Source: Micavibrio sp. UBA7689 (GTDB lineage: Bacteria; Pseudomonadota; Alphaproteobacteria; Micavibrionales; Micavibrionaceae). Taken from it: 64,000 nucleotides of DNA. A program made the translations under genes and the position numbers. Of the stretch, positions 35,480-44,666 are shown piece after piece; position 1 is the first letter of the stretch, and each line of letters starts with the position of its first letter. The stretch is from positions 206,385 through 270,384 of the forward strand of contig DLGR01000045.1 in assembly GCA_002482805.1 (NCBI GenBank), read 5' to 3'. The notes under the pieces are model-generated. The model was not told where the DNA came from. It did not search any database and saw only the letters and a program-made list of their open reading frames with translations.

Positions 35480-35775
35480 TGGAAAATATCAATCCCGCCT
35501 TTGTCCATAAAGTGACAATCATAGTAATGGATGATGATGACTTTGAAGACGATGTGATGACCGGCTTTGAATGGCTGGAAAAATGGAAAGGCCATTATCA
35601 TGTTATTTCTGATGAAGGCGGCAACAACGAAGTGATTCTGGATGTAAATGTTCTTTGCGACGAAGAGGCCTTCAAAGAGGCCCATGATCTTATTTCATGC
35701 AACTCACCATGGACGCGTGGCGAGGTTACTATAGAAGAGTTGAAGGCAGAGGAGGCCAGACTTAATGCTTTCTAG
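35479..35775 (+). CDS. Acidic protein of unknown function between clpS and clpA
   Basis: The 98-residue product starts at the ATG overlapping the clpS stop codon by one base and ends 11 bases inside clpA, so it is coupled to both. It is strongly acidic (MDDDDFEDDVMTGFEWLEKW; CDEEAFKEAHDLI) and soluble. AAAGGAA precedes the start. I do not recognise a family. clpS and clpA are usually adjacent in proteobacteria; a gene inserted with full translational coupling suggests a partner of ClpS, ClpA or their substrates, which is inference. Confidence 0.78.
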   Translation: MENINPAFVHKVTIIVMDDDDFEDDVMTGFEWLEKWKGHYHVISDEGGNNEVILDVNVLCDEEAFKEAHDLISCNSPWTRGEVTIEELKAEEARLNAF

Positions 35776-38077
35776 AAATCTTGAACAGACCCTGCATCGT
35801 GCACTCGCTGCCGCGAATCAGAGAAATCACGAATACGCGACGCTCGAACATTTGCTCCTCGCTTTGACCGAAGATCAGGATGCAATGGCTGTGTTGCGTT
35901 CCTGCGGCATTTCGCTCACGGATCTGCGCGAACAACTCGAACAATATCTCGATCATGAACTGGGTTATCTGGCCGCACCCGAAGGCGAAGAAGCCAAGCC
36001 CACCACGGCTTTCCAACGCGTTCTACAACGCGCCGCCATCCATGTACAATCCTCTGGACGCGAAGAAGTGACGGGCGCGAACGTGCTTGTAGCACTCTTC
36101 TCCGAACGTGAATCACATGCGGTCTATTTCCTGCAGGAACAGGATATGACGCGCTTCGATGCCGTCAACTATATCTCCCACGGTATCGCCAAGGTGCCGG
36201 GTCAGGCAGATCAAGCCAAGACGCCGCGTGGCGCGGATGAAGAATCCGAAGCGCAGGGCGGCGCCCCGAATGTGAAGGTCAGCGGCGATGCACTGAAAGC
36301 ATACTGCAAGAACTTGAACGAGAAGGCCAAGGTTGGAAAAATAGATCCGCTCATTGGTCGCCAAAAAGAAGTCGATCGCACCATCCAGATCCTCTGTCGT
36401 CGTTCCAAAAACAATCCGTTGTATGTGGGCGATCCCGGCGTAGGTAAAACCGCTATTGCCGAAGGGCTCGCCAAAAAAATCGTCGAAGGCTCCGTGCCCG
36501 ATGTGTTGAAAGACGCAACCATTTATTCGCTCGATATGGGCTCACTCCTTGCAGGCACGCGCTACCGCGGCGATTTCGAAGAACGCATCAAACAGGTGCT
36601 GGGTGAACTGGAAAAAATCGACGGCGCTATTTTATTCATCGATGAAATTCATACCGTAATCGGCGCTGGCGCGACAAGCGGCGGCGCAATGGATGCATCG
36701 AACCTTTTGAAACCTAGCTTGTCAAACGGAACCCTGCGCTGCATCGGCTCCACGACGTACAAGGAATACCGCAACCACTTCGAAAAAGACCGCGCGTTGG
36801 TGCGCCGCTTCCAGAAGATCGATGTGTATGAACCGACCATCGATGAAACGATCGAAATCCTGAAAGGTCTGAAAACTTATTACGAAGAACACCACTTCGT
36901 AAAATACACGGATGATGCTCTTAAAGCCGCTGTGGAATTGTCTTCGAAATATATAGGTGACAGAAAATTGCCCGACAAAGCCATCGACATCATCGATGAA
37001 GTCGGCGCGGCCCAGATGCTGGTGCCCGAAGATAAGCGCAAAAAAATCATCGATGTCGCGGATATCGAGGCCGTCGTGGCTATCATCGCGCGCATCCCCG
37101 CAAAATCGCTCACCAAAGACGATAAGACCGTTCTTAAAAATCTTGAGCGCGACCTAAAAACCATGGTGTTCGATCAGGACGAAGCTATCAACACGCTGGT
37201 CGATGCGATCAAATTATCCCGCGCCGGTTTGCGCGATCCCGACAAACCGATAGGGTGCTTTTTGTTCTCCGGCCCCACGGGCGTAGGCAAAACAGAAGCT
37301 GCAAGACAACTGGCGAAAACGATGGGCATTGAACTCAACCGTTTTGATATGTCCGAATATATGGAACGCCATTCTATCTCGCGTCTTATCGGATCGCCCC
37401 CAGGTTATGTCGGGTTTGACCAAGGCGGCTTGCTCACCGATAAGGTGGATCAACAACCGCATTGTGTGTTGTTGCTCGATGAGATCGAAAAAGCACACCC
37501 CGATATTTACAATATCCTGTTGCAGGTTATGGACTACGGCAAGCTTACCGACAACAACGGCAAGGTCGTGGATTTCAGAAACGTTATCCTTATCATGACG
37601 ACGAATGCGGGTGCCGCCGAACAGGCACGCGCACCGATCGGGTTTGAACGCGAAGTACGGGTCGATGAAGACAAAGAAGCCATCACCAAGATGTTTACGC
37701 CGGAATTCAGAAACCGTCTGGATGCTATAGTCGGTTTCAAACCGCTCAAAGCAGATACGGTCGTGCGCGTTGTCGACAAATTCATCGCGCAACTGGAAGC
37801 GCAGTTGACGGAGAAAAACGTGGCGTTGCAGCTTTCCGAAGAAGCCCGCTCATGGCTGGCCAAAAAGGGCTATGATCCCGCCATGGGTGCGCGCCCATTA
37901 GCCCGCGTAATCCAAGAGCATGTCAAACGCCCGCTGGCGGAAGAATTGTTGTTCGGGGAATTGGTCGATGGCGGCACAGTGCATATCAAGGTGAAGGATG
38001 ACAAAATCGCCTTTGATATAGACCCGCAGAAAAAATCGAAAAAAGAAAAGCCGGCCAAGAAAGAAACCGTAGAGTAA
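35765..38077 (+). CDS. clpA: ATP-dependent Clp protease ATP-binding subunit ClpA
   Basis: The 770-residue Hsp100 unfoldase has the repeat N-domain (LEQTLHRALAAANQRNHEYA), two AAA+ modules with Walker A GDPGVGKT and GPTGVGKT, and the C-terminal sensor region (KGYDPAMGARPLARVIQEHV). It unfolds substrates for ClpP and is the partner of ClpS. GAGGAGG precedes the ATG at a spacing of nine. The length is normal, and the Lys-rich tail (KKSKKEKPAKKE) is a minor extra. clpP is not in the window. Confidence 0.97.
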   Translation: MLSRNLEQTLHRALAAANQRNHEYATLEHLLLALTEDQDAMAVLRSCGISLTDLREQLEQYLDHELGYLAAPEGEEAKPTTAFQRVLQRAAIHVQSSGREEVTGANVLVALFSERESHAVYFLQEQDMTRFDAVNYISHGIAKVPGQADQAKTPRGADEESEAQGGAPNVKVSGDALKAYCKNLNEKAKVGKIDPLIGRQKEVDRTIQILCRRSKNNPLYVGDPGVGKTAIAEGLAKKIVEGSVPDVLKDATIYSLDMGSLLAGTRYRGDFEERIKQVLGELEKIDGAILFIDEIHTVIGAGATSGGAMDASNLLKPSLSNGTLRCIGSTTYKEYRNHFEKDRALVRRFQKIDVYEPTIDETIEILKGLKTYYEEHHFVKYTDDALKAAVELSSKYIGDRKLPDKAIDIIDEVGAAQMLVPEDKRKKIIDVADIEAVVAIIARIPAKSLTKDDKTVLKNLERDLKTMVFDQDEAINTLVDAIKLSRAGLRDPDKPIGCFLFSGPTGVGKTEAARQLAKTMGIELNRFDMSEYMERHSISRLIGSPPGYVGFDQGGLLTDKVDQQPHCVLLLDEIEKAHPDIYNILLQVMDYGKLTDNNGKVVDFRNVILIMTTNAGAAEQARAPIGFEREVRVDEDKEAITKMFTPEFRNRLDAIVGFKPLKADTVVRVVDKFIAQLEAQLTEKNVALQLSEEARSWLAKKGYDPAMGARPLARVIQEHVKRPLAEELLFGELVDGGTVHIKVKDDKIAFDIDPQKKSKKEKPAKKETVE

Positions 38078-38080
38078 ATC

Positions 38081-38884
38081 CTACGGATCGCCGCGCATAC
38101 AGCGGACATGGACGACGTCCGCTTTCCAGAAGGCGCCTTGTGATACAGGCATGTTCATGTCCACCAACTCGGCGCGGTTTGTGTCGCGTTGCGACGAAGA
38201 CCAATATGCCGTTCCGGTATCTATTGTACCTGCAAGATCCCCTAGGTTTTGATTGTTACCCAGCCACAAGAGTTGGTGACGAGCGGGCAAGAACCATGCC
38301 GGCCCCAACGCCCTGCACAAAATCGCCGCGCCGTATGGTGCACCGGCATCAGCAAGTCCGACGAGAATATTTGTATTGGCCATACCGTCTTGTAAATCTC
38401 CCGCTGGCGTTGCTGTGTGTACACCGCCGCCGTTGTTCCAGCTGGAATCGCCTTGATCATAGGGACGTGTATAAAGGCGGTCCCCGTTATATTCGCCGAT
38501 ATAAATCACGCCAGCGCAGCTTTCACCGGGTAATAAATCAAGCATACATGTTGTATCATAATTCCCGCATGCTCTGAGCGTACCGCCGTTGTTGTGGAAT
38601 AAGGAACAGGAACCATCTGCCGCCCCACCGACAACAGCACTGCCGTCCGGATTTGTGGATATGAGATCCGCTCTACATCCTTTTGCGATGAGACGCTTCA
38701 TCGTCAACTGCACGGTATTTTCACAATCCTGAAATTGTGTTGCAACGGCCTTCTGCTTTTCGGTTGTCATCATGGTGAGGTTCGAGCGTGAACCCTGCAT
38801 GAACGCAAACGCCAGTACCCCGAACAATGCGAGCGCGATAAAAAGCATGATAAGCGCGCTGCCGCGTTGATTTTGTTTGTGCAT
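38081..38884 (-). CDS. Pilin-like protein with C-terminal DUF1566-like domain
   Basis: The ATG at 38884 gives 267 residues (MHKQNQRGSALIMLFIALAL), with a hydrophobic helix of the pilin kind but no Glu at position five. The C-terminal region has GPAWFLPARHQLLWL, TAYWSSSQ and VVHVRCMRG, the pattern of DUF1566 (Lcl C-terminal) domains found in surface proteins. Eight Cys are conserved in order with the neighbouring paralogue. It is converging with clpA, three bases from its stop. A membrane- or pilus-bound adhesin-like role is inferred. Confidence 0.75.
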   Translation of the reverse strand: MHKQNQRGSALIMLFIALALFGVLAFAFMQGSRSNLTMMTTEKQKAVATQFQDCENTVQLTMKRLIAKGCRADLISTNPDGSAVVGGAADGSCSLFHNNGGTLRACGNYDTTCMLDLLPGESCAGVIYIGEYNGDRLYTRPYDQGDSSWNNGGGVHTATPAGDLQDGMANTNILVGLADAGAPYGAAILCRALGPAWFLPARHQLLWLGNNQNLGDLAGTIDTGTAYWSSSQRDTNRAELVDMNMPVSQGAFWKADVVHVRCMRGDP

Positions 38885-38960
38885 GGCTTTCTCTCGGCGC
38901 AGGTTAAATCCCGCACCTACTATACAATATACAACTAATATTGAAAGATAATGTAAAAAA

Positions 38961-39839
38961 TTACTCTTGGCGTATGCAACGGACGCGTAAACTTTCGTCT
39001 TTGTCACGATCATCGGCGCTGCCGTCTGCCAAGCGTATGGCGCGTGCTTCGTCGCTGGCTACTTGTCTGGAAGACCAATAACGCGATCCTCCGCCCCCCG
39101 AAGTGTTGAAGGTTCCATTGAAAGTACCTGTAGTCTTAACGTCTTCGAGCAATTGTAGTTCCGCAGGCGCGGGTAAATACCATTTAGCGCCGAGTGCGCG
39201 GCAGTTTGCGGCGGCGCGGTAAGGTGTTCCTGCGCCTGCAAACGCCAAAATGGCGTTTGTGTTTGCCATACCGTCCGTGTTTGAGTTGGCGCCGGGAACA
39301 TTAGGCATGCTTCCGGAACCGTTATTCCATGTAGTCGAGGCCAAATCTGTAGGCGCAGCATAAATACGTACGGCACCGACAGTGCCTGCATAGACGGCGC
39401 CGACACAGCTTTGACCGGCAAGAAGTGTATCAAGACAGGCTTCGGGGTCGGGAGGTGGTCCGCCGCCGCCGCCGCCGGATGCTATAGCTGTGCCGTCACA
39501 ATCTTTCATCCCACCGCCGTTGCTGTGATACATGGAACAGGAACCGTCACTCGGTGCGCCCGCGTTATCATTGCTACCGTCTGAATTGTAGGAAATCAAC
39601 GTGCCGCACCCTCTGGCTTGCAGTCGCTTCGTTGCAATGGAAAGGGCGTTGGAGCAATCTTGCGTTTGTGTGGCTTGGGCTTTGGCGCTTTCTCCAACCA
39701 TAACCTCGACATTGCTGCGCGAACCTTGCAGAAATGCAAAACCGACCATTCCGAAAAGGCCGACCGCTATAAAAAGCATAATGAGGGCGCTGCCGCGCTG
39801 AGAATTCATATTCATATTAATTTTTGTTAATATAGCCAT
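38961..39839 (-). CDS. Pilin-like protein with C-terminal DUF1566-like domain, paralogue
   Basis: The product is 292 residues from 39839; starts at 39815 or 39809 are equally possible (MNSQRGSALIMLFIAVGLFG), as none has a good ribosome-binding site. It shares the N-terminal helix, all eight Cys and the final domain (GAKWYLPAPAELQLLED, SRYWSSRQ, LRVRCIRQ) with the product at 38081-38884, so the two are tandem duplicates. A Gly/Pro run (SGGGGGGPPPDPEACLD) lies in the middle of this copy only. Function is unknown beyond the inferred surface role. Confidence 0.75.
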   Translation of the reverse strand: MAILTKINMNMNSQRGSALIMLFIAVGLFGMVGFAFLQGSRSNVEVMVGESAKAQATQTQDCSNALSIATKRLQARGCGTLISYNSDGSNDNAGAPSDGSCSMYHSNGGGMKDCDGTAIASGGGGGGPPPDPEACLDTLLAGQSCVGAVYAGTVGAVRIYAAPTDLASTTWNNGSGSMPNVPGANSNTDGMANTNAILAFAGAGTPYRAAANCRALGAKWYLPAPAELQLLEDVKTTGTFNGTFNTSGGGGSRYWSSRQVASDEARAIRLADGSADDRDKDESLRVRCIRQE

Positions 39840-39879
39840 CTATTCTAAAAGAAATTTATTAGCTATTATAATAACCGTT

Positions 39880-41046
39880 ATGGGCATCAAGCACAAGAAA
39901 CTGAAAGAATGGGTGGCGGCAGGCGTTATAACGCAAGATGCCGCCAATGCTATTCAAGCTTACGAAGACAATAAAAAGCGCGGTTCTTTCGGCCGCGGAC
40001 TTATTAACCTTTCCATCTTCGCTATTCTTATCGGTGTTCTTTCCATCATCGCCTCCAATTGGCACGACATTCCTGCCAATCTGAAAATCGGCGTGCATGT
40101 GATTTTGAATTTGGTTGCCGGATGGATTGCGTTCAAATCCGACAAGAATGGTAAAGATATCTGGCGCGAAGGCGCAACGCTGGCTTTGTTCGGTCTCACT
40201 TTAACTTTGATTGTTTTGATCGGCCAAATCTATCAATTGACGGGATCGCTTTCAGGAGCACTCACACTTTGGCTTGTCGCGACGCTTCCTTTTATGGCCT
40301 ATATGGGCCGCACTTACGCGACAGCCGTGCCGTGGCTCATTGCGTTGATGGCGACAATCGTTTTCACGTCATATGAATATCTGCCGAACTTACCGGAAAA
40401 AATGCAGTTTTATATTTCGGTTATGCTTTATGGCTACATCCCGCTCGCGCTTCTGGGTGCGGGGCGTACATCTTTCGTACAAAAATACAAACCCGCTCTG
40501 TCGCATATTTCCACGCTGCTGGGTCTGGTGTGGCTTGCGGTTTGCGCATCGGCTTCTATCGTCATGTGGCCGTTTATCGGCGACGCACCGACCAATGATC
40601 TTCCCTACACACGCCTTGATATGGCGATCATCATGGCCATAGGTCTTGCGGCCATAGGCGGTTATGCTGCGGCGAAGAAATTTTACAAGGGCGATGAATT
40701 TGCACGTTATATTGCACTCTTCGCGGTGGTGAGCTTTGTTATGATGCTGGCGCCGGGTATAATACCGGGCGGCGGCGGCACTTTGCTTGCCGCGCTGGTA
40801 TTCATTTCATACTGGATATTCATCGGTTGGACGGGACAGATGATCGGTCATATGCGCATCGTATCTTTGGCCATCACCGTTATCGCGATACGTATCTACA
40901 TCATCTATGTCGAACTGTTTAAATCGCTGATGGACACGGGCGTAGGATTGATTGTCGGGGGTGTCGTCATGCTCGGCATGATATACGCAGCGCGCAAATT
41001 GAACGAATATCTGACAAAAAAGAGCGGCAAGAATGTTGCGGTATAA
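39880..41046 (+). CDS. DUF2157 membrane protein
   Basis: The 388-residue product has a short cytosolic start (KHKKLKEWVAAGVITQDAAN, the DUF2157 signature) and about ten membrane segments. The function of DUF2157 is unknown. It overlaps the next gene by 14 bases, and the DUF2157/GDYXXLXY pair is common across bacteria, so the two products probably work as a unit in the inner membrane. It diverges from the pilin-like genes. Confidence 0.88.
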   Translation: MGIKHKKLKEWVAAGVITQDAANAIQAYEDNKKRGSFGRGLINLSIFAILIGVLSIIASNWHDIPANLKIGVHVILNLVAGWIAFKSDKNGKDIWREGATLALFGLTLTLIVLIGQIYQLTGSLSGALTLWLVATLPFMAYMGRTYATAVPWLIALMATIVFTSYEYLPNLPEKMQFYISVMLYGYIPLALLGAGRTSFVQKYKPALSHISTLLGLVWLAVCASASIVMWPFIGDAPTNDLPYTRLDMAIIMAIGLAAIGGYAAAKKFYKGDEFARYIALFAVVSFVMMLAPGIIPGGGGTLLAALVFISYWIFIGWTGQMIGHMRIVSLAITVIAIRIYIIYVELFKSLMDTGVGLIVGGVVMLGMIYAARKLNEYLTKKSGKNVAV

Positions 41047-41650
41047 AAACGTCCTGATCATCGCCTCCATTCTTCTTGCCGTACTGGCACCGCTCACTAT
41101 TGCGATGAAGGCAAAAATGGATTTTAAGAACGCCGAGCTCATCAAGGTGGAAATCGAACCCTATGATCCGCGCGATCCTTTATACGGCCAATACCTGCAA
41201 TTCCGCGTGAAATGGGATTGGAAAGGCGGCAAGGTCAATCAAGAAGTCTGCACAGCGTCGCAAAACAGCACACCCTTCAATGTCGGCTGTTGTCTGTGTG
41301 TTGAAGGTGATGATGAAAATCCAACAGTCTCGCTGGCAAAATGTGACAATGTGCCCAAGGATTGCAAATATGTCGTTCCCAGCAAGAATTACTATGGCGG
41401 CGAAGATTTCCCAATTGGATTTAACCGGTTCTTTATCGATGAACGTTTCGCCATGCCGATGGAAAATCTTTTCCGCGCCAAAAAAGAAAAAATCACGGTC
41501 GGCCTTGCGATGCGCAAGCGCGGCAACCCGCTTTTGGAAAAATTATATATCGGCGGACTCGAGTTCTCTGACTATATTACAAAGCACGGCGGCTCCATTC
41601 CCGAAATAAAACCGGAAGAAGTCCCCGAAGAACCGATACCGTTCAATTAA
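41033..41650 (+). CDS. GDYXXLXY-domain protein
   Basis: The 205-residue product has one N-terminal membrane segment (NVLIIASILLAVLAPLTIAM) and the signature DPRDPLYGQYLQFRV of the GDYXXLXY family, here GQYLQFRV. Five Cys are present, including CCLC. It is paired with DUF2157 upstream (14-base overlap). The function is unknown; an exported domain with disulfides is inferred. It converges with the RidA gene, overlapping by four bases. Confidence 0.88.
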   Translation: MLRYKNVLIIASILLAVLAPLTIAMKAKMDFKNAELIKVEIEPYDPRDPLYGQYLQFRVKWDWKGGKVNQEVCTASQNSTPFNVGCCLCVEGDDENPTVSLAKCDNVPKDCKYVVPSKNYYGGEDFPIGFNRFFIDERFAMPMENLFRAKKEKITVGLAMRKRGNPLLEKLYIGGLEFSDYITKHGGSIPEIKPEEVPEEPIPFN

Positions 41651-42114
41651 TTCCTGATTTCAAAAATAGCGTCGGCTTCGACGGCAACGCCGAAGGGAAG
41701 GGACGGTGCACCCACCGCGAAACGCGCATGCTTGCCTTTATCGCCCAACGCATGAACGATCGTGTCGCTCGCCCCGTTCATGACCGATGGATGGTCTGTA
41801 AAATCGGGTGTGCAATTGACGAACCCGCCGACCTTAACACAACGCACGATATTGCCCTCATCGCCGCCGACCGCGGCCAAAACTTGGGAAAGCAGGTTAA
41901 GAGCACAGGCTTGTGCCGCTTTTTGACCGTCTTCAATTGTCATATTTTCACCCAAACGCCCGAAATGGGCTTTGACACCGTTCAAAAACGGGATCTGGCC
42001 CGCGACGAAAACGAGATTGCCGCTCACCACAAACGGCACATACGAACCCATATACACGGCGGGTTGGGGCAGGCTCAATCCGATCTGTTGCAGACGGGTT
42101 TCAATCGCGCTCAT
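41647..42114 (-). CDS. RidA/YjgF-family protein
   Basis: The 155-residue product shows VSGNLVFVAGQIPFLNG, the VKVGGFVNCTPDFTDHP stretch and GKHARFAVGAPSLPFGVAVE with the conserved Arg before the AxxxLP region. The family includes RidA enamine/imine deaminases, but this longer subfamily (opening IETRLQQIGLSLPQP) has less certain chemistry. It is cytosolic. AGAGGAA precedes the start. It stands alone. Confidence 0.9.
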   Translation of the reverse strand: MSAIETRLQQIGLSLPQPAVYMGSYVPFVVSGNLVFVAGQIPFLNGVKAHFGRLGENMTIEDGQKAAQACALNLLSQVLAAVGGDEGNIVRCVKVGGFVNCTPDFTDHPSVMNGASDTIVHALGDKGKHARFAVGAPSLPFGVAVEADAIFEIRN

Positions 42115-42203
42115 TTTTGGCGTTTCCTCTTATAAAAACTTGATCTGGGAGTGTTTTTAGGACAATTCTAGGCGAACGAAAAGCGAAAAGGTTATTAAGT
42201 TTC

Positions 42204-42608
42204 ATGGGCCTGCTGACAGGAATTGCGAATTTTCTGGGCGCTATCTCTCCCGCGCACATTCATTTTGTCACGTTGGTGACGGGCGCGACCAAGGTCGGCA
42301 TCGATGCAACGGGCAATAAGTATTACCGCTGCAAAGCCCGTAAGGGTTATAAACATGAACGCCGCTGGGTGATTTACAACGGCGCGCCTGAAGCCTCCAA
42401 AGTGCCGCCCGAATGGCATGGCTGGCTCCACCACCAATCCGATACCGTGCCAAGCGAGGAAGGAAAATCCTACCGCCGCGTCTGGCAAAAACCGCATGAA
42501 CCGAATTTAACAGGCACCAACCATGCCTACCGTCCGCCGGGCCATGTTTTGAACGGCGGAAAACGCGCCAAAGCCACGGGCGATTACGAAGCGTGGAAGC
42601 CGGAATAG
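42204..42608 (+). CDS. NDUFA12-type NADH:ubiquinone oxidoreductase accessory subunit
   Basis: The 134-residue product matches the 17.2 kDa complex I accessory subunit (NDUFA12): VTGATKVGIDATGNKYYRCK, GYKHERRWVIYNGAPEASKV and PPEWHGWLHH. Among bacteria it is confined mainly to alphaproteobacteria, which is a key hint to the host. It is part of the conserved cluster NDUFA12-mlaD-DUF2155 on the plus strand. The core nuo operon is not in the window. Confidence 0.96.
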   Translation: MGLLTGIANFLGAISPAHIHFVTLVTGATKVGIDATGNKYYRCKARKGYKHERRWVIYNGAPEASKVPPEWHGWLHHQSDTVPSEEGKSYRRVWQKPHEPNLTGTNHAYRPPGHVLNGGKRAKATGDYEAWKPE

Positions 42609-42627
42609 TTTTGGGGGAAAGAAAAAT

Positions 42628-43212
42628 ATGAAACGCAATGTGATTGAAACGGTTTTGGGCGCGGTCGTACTATTGGTCGCCGTCGTATTTTTAGGTTTCA
42701 GCTATTCATCCGCGAATGTCGGTGATGTCGATGGTTACAACATCACGGCCGATTTCACGGGTATCGGCGGTTTGTCCGTAGGCGATGCGGTGCAGATCAG
42801 CGGCGTGAAAATCGGTACCGTTGCAAAGATAGCGCTGAAACCCGAGGATTACATGGCGCGCGTTACCATGGAAATTCAGGATGACATCAAACTTACGGAT
42901 GATACATCCGCCTACATCTCTTCTGAATCTTTGCTCGGCGGGAAATATCTGGAACTGCAACCGGGCGGCTCGGACGAATTCCTCTCTGATAACGGCCACA
43001 TCGAATACACGCAGGCCCCGCAGAACCTTGAACAACTGCTCGGCAAGTTTATATTCAGCATGGACAAAGGCAAAGGCGCACCTGATGACGCTGCCGCCGA
43101 ACCGCAGGCGGGAACGCCCTCGCTGGAGCAGGCACCCGCTCAACCGCAATTCAAGCAATTGAATGCGGTACCGCAAGGCGCCGCGCCCGATGTCGAAGCC
43201 GACCACCCGTAA
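42628..43212 (+). CDS. mlaD: MlaD-like MCE-domain lipid-transport protein
   Basis: The 194-residue product has one N-terminal membrane anchor (about 8-28) and an MCE domain (FTGIGGLSVGDAVQISGVKI, DTSAYISSESLLGGKYLELQ). A Pro/Ala/Gln-rich tail follows. MlaD is the periplasmic hexameric subunit of the Mla system that keeps outer membrane lipid asymmetry. The ATPase and permease genes are not next to it, as is often the case in alphaproteobacteria. The next gene starts 21 bases on. Confidence 0.93.
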   Translation: MKRNVIETVLGAVVLLVAVVFLGFSYSSANVGDVDGYNITADFTGIGGLSVGDAVQISGVKIGTVAKIALKPEDYMARVTMEIQDDIKLTDDTSAYISSESLLGGKYLELQPGGSDEFLSDNGHIEYTQAPQNLEQLLGKFIFSMDKGKGAPDDAAAEPQAGTPSLEQAPAQPQFKQLNAVPQGAAPDVEADHP

Positions 43213-43233
43213 TCGTTTACTTCGGAGATATTT

Positions 43234-44004
43234 TTGCGCCGTCATTTCGCCAGCTTTTTTGCGCTTGCACTCCTGACGGCATCACCCGCCCACGCGGTGA
43301 TGGAAGATTATCCGTCCGTGAAATTGCAGGGCCTCGATAAATCCGTCGGCCGCACCGTTACGTTCGAGGCGCGCGTGGGATCGACCATTCAATACGGCCC
43401 GCTTTTCATCAAAATCCACGCCTGCCGCAAAGCGCCGCCGATCGAAAAACCGGAAAGCGCCGCCTTTTTACAAATCTGGGAGGTGCCGCCCGGCGAAGAA
43501 AAATCCGAGTGGGCCTTTTCAGGATGGATGTTCGCATCCTCCCCCGCACTCTCGGCCATGGACCATCCCGTGTACGATGTTTGGGTGCTGGATTGTCTGG
43601 GCCGTGAAGAACCGAACGAGGAAGCGGAGGCTGCCGAAACATCGGAAACCGTGGATGATGCAAACCTGACCGCGCCCGATGCCGCTGGGACGGCAGAAAC
43701 CCCGCCTGTCGATGGCGAAGCGGAAGCCGTGCCCGAAGATATGGAAGCGGAGCCCGAACCCGCACAGGGCCCTGTTGCCGATCCCGATACGACGTATCCA
43801 GAAGTGCATCAGCCCGCTTTGCCGCAAGGTGCGCAGCCTATGTCTGAAGTCGACGCGCTTTATAATCAGCAAGCGCCTATGCAGGCACAACCGGTGCCCA
43901 CCCCTAATGCGAATGATCCGGGATTTACGGCTTACGACATTATGAAGCAGGGTGGAACAAACGCATCTGCGCCGACGCCCACCCCGACAGAACCGCAATA
44001 CTAG
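43234..44004 (+). CDS. DUF2155 secreted protein
   Basis: The start is a TTG at 43234 with GGAG seven bases before it; no better start gives the signal peptide (RRHFASFFALALLTASPAHA). The DUF2155 domain covers about 20-120 (VKLQGLDKSVGRTVTFEARV, ACRKAPPIEKPESAAFLQIW, VLDCLGRE). The C-terminal half is an acidic Pro/Ala/Glu-rich tail ending PTPTEPQY. The function of DUF2155 is unknown; in alphaproteobacteria it lies beside complex I and acc genes, as here. It ends four bases inside aat, in convergent orientation. Confidence 0.9.
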   Translation: MRRHFASFFALALLTASPAHAVMEDYPSVKLQGLDKSVGRTVTFEARVGSTIQYGPLFIKIHACRKAPPIEKPESAAFLQIWEVPPGEEKSEWAFSGWMFASSPALSAMDHPVYDVWVLDCLGREEPNEEAEAAETSETVDDANLTAPDAAGTAETPPVDGEAEAVPEDMEAEPEPAQGPVADPDTTYPEVHQPALPQGAQPMSEVDALYNQQAPMQAQPVPTPNANDPGFTAYDIMKQGGTNASAPTPTPTEPQY

Positions 44005-44657
44005 ATTTTACGTTTCGATAAATATTCTTCGAGGATGCTTTCCAATCCTAGCGATGCCGCATCCGTGATCGAAACTTTCTTGTTCATTTCGATTTTGATC
44101 AAAGCTTCATATTCTTCTTGGCTCATCTCATAAGCGCCGAACTGTACAAGATGCGGATTGATGAATTGGGTGTCGAGCGTTGTAAATCCCGTTTTCCAAA
44201 GCAATGCGCAAAGATAAACAAGTGCAACTTTGCTCGCATCGCGTTCTAGAGAGAACATGCTCTCCCCGCAAAACACCGCGCCGAGCGCGAGCCCGTAAAT
44301 ACCACCCGCCAGTTTGTCTTCATCCCAAACTTCCAATGAATGCGCGTGGCCCTGCCCATGCAGGGCCGTAAAGATGTGCCGGATCGGGCCGTTGATCCAT
44401 GTCTTTTCGCGTTTCTTGGTTGTCACAGCGCAACCCACGATCACATCTTCAAAATTTTTGTTGAATGTGACGGTATATTTCTTATGGCGCAGGGTTTTGA
44501 GAAGGCTATGTGATATGTGAAGTTTCTCGATGGGGATCAGTCCGCGCATATGCGGCTTATAGAACGCAAAACCTTCGTCATCCGCGCTTTCCGCCATGGG
44601 AAAGATCCCTTCGCGGTATGCCTCTAAAATCATGTCGAACGGGGTAAAGCCGTGCAT
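44001..44657 (-). CDS. aat: Leucyl/phenylalanyl-tRNA-protein transferase
   Basis: The 218-residue product starts at ATG 44657 (an in-frame GTG is at 44663; neither has a clear ribosome-binding site). Signature parts are AYREGIFPMAE, RGLIPIEKLHIS, GGIYGLALGAVFCGESMFS and FTTLDTQFINPHL. It adds Leu or Phe to N-terminal Lys or Arg, marking proteins for ClpS-ClpAP, whose genes lie 6 kb away. It is the last gene of the M48-dsbA-aroQ-accBC operon, 9 bases after accC. Confidence 0.96.
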   Translation of the reverse strand: MHGFTPFDMILEAYREGIFPMAESADDEGFAFYKPHMRGLIPIEKLHISHSLLKTLRHKKYTVTFNKNFEDVIVGCAVTTKKREKTWINGPIRHIFTALHGQGHAHSLEVWDEDKLAGGIYGLALGAVFCGESMFSLERDASKVALVYLCALLWKTGFTTLDTQFINPHLVQFGAYEMSQEEYEALIKIEMNKKVSITDAASLGLESILEEYLSKRKI

Positions 44658-44666
44658 GACCACAGT

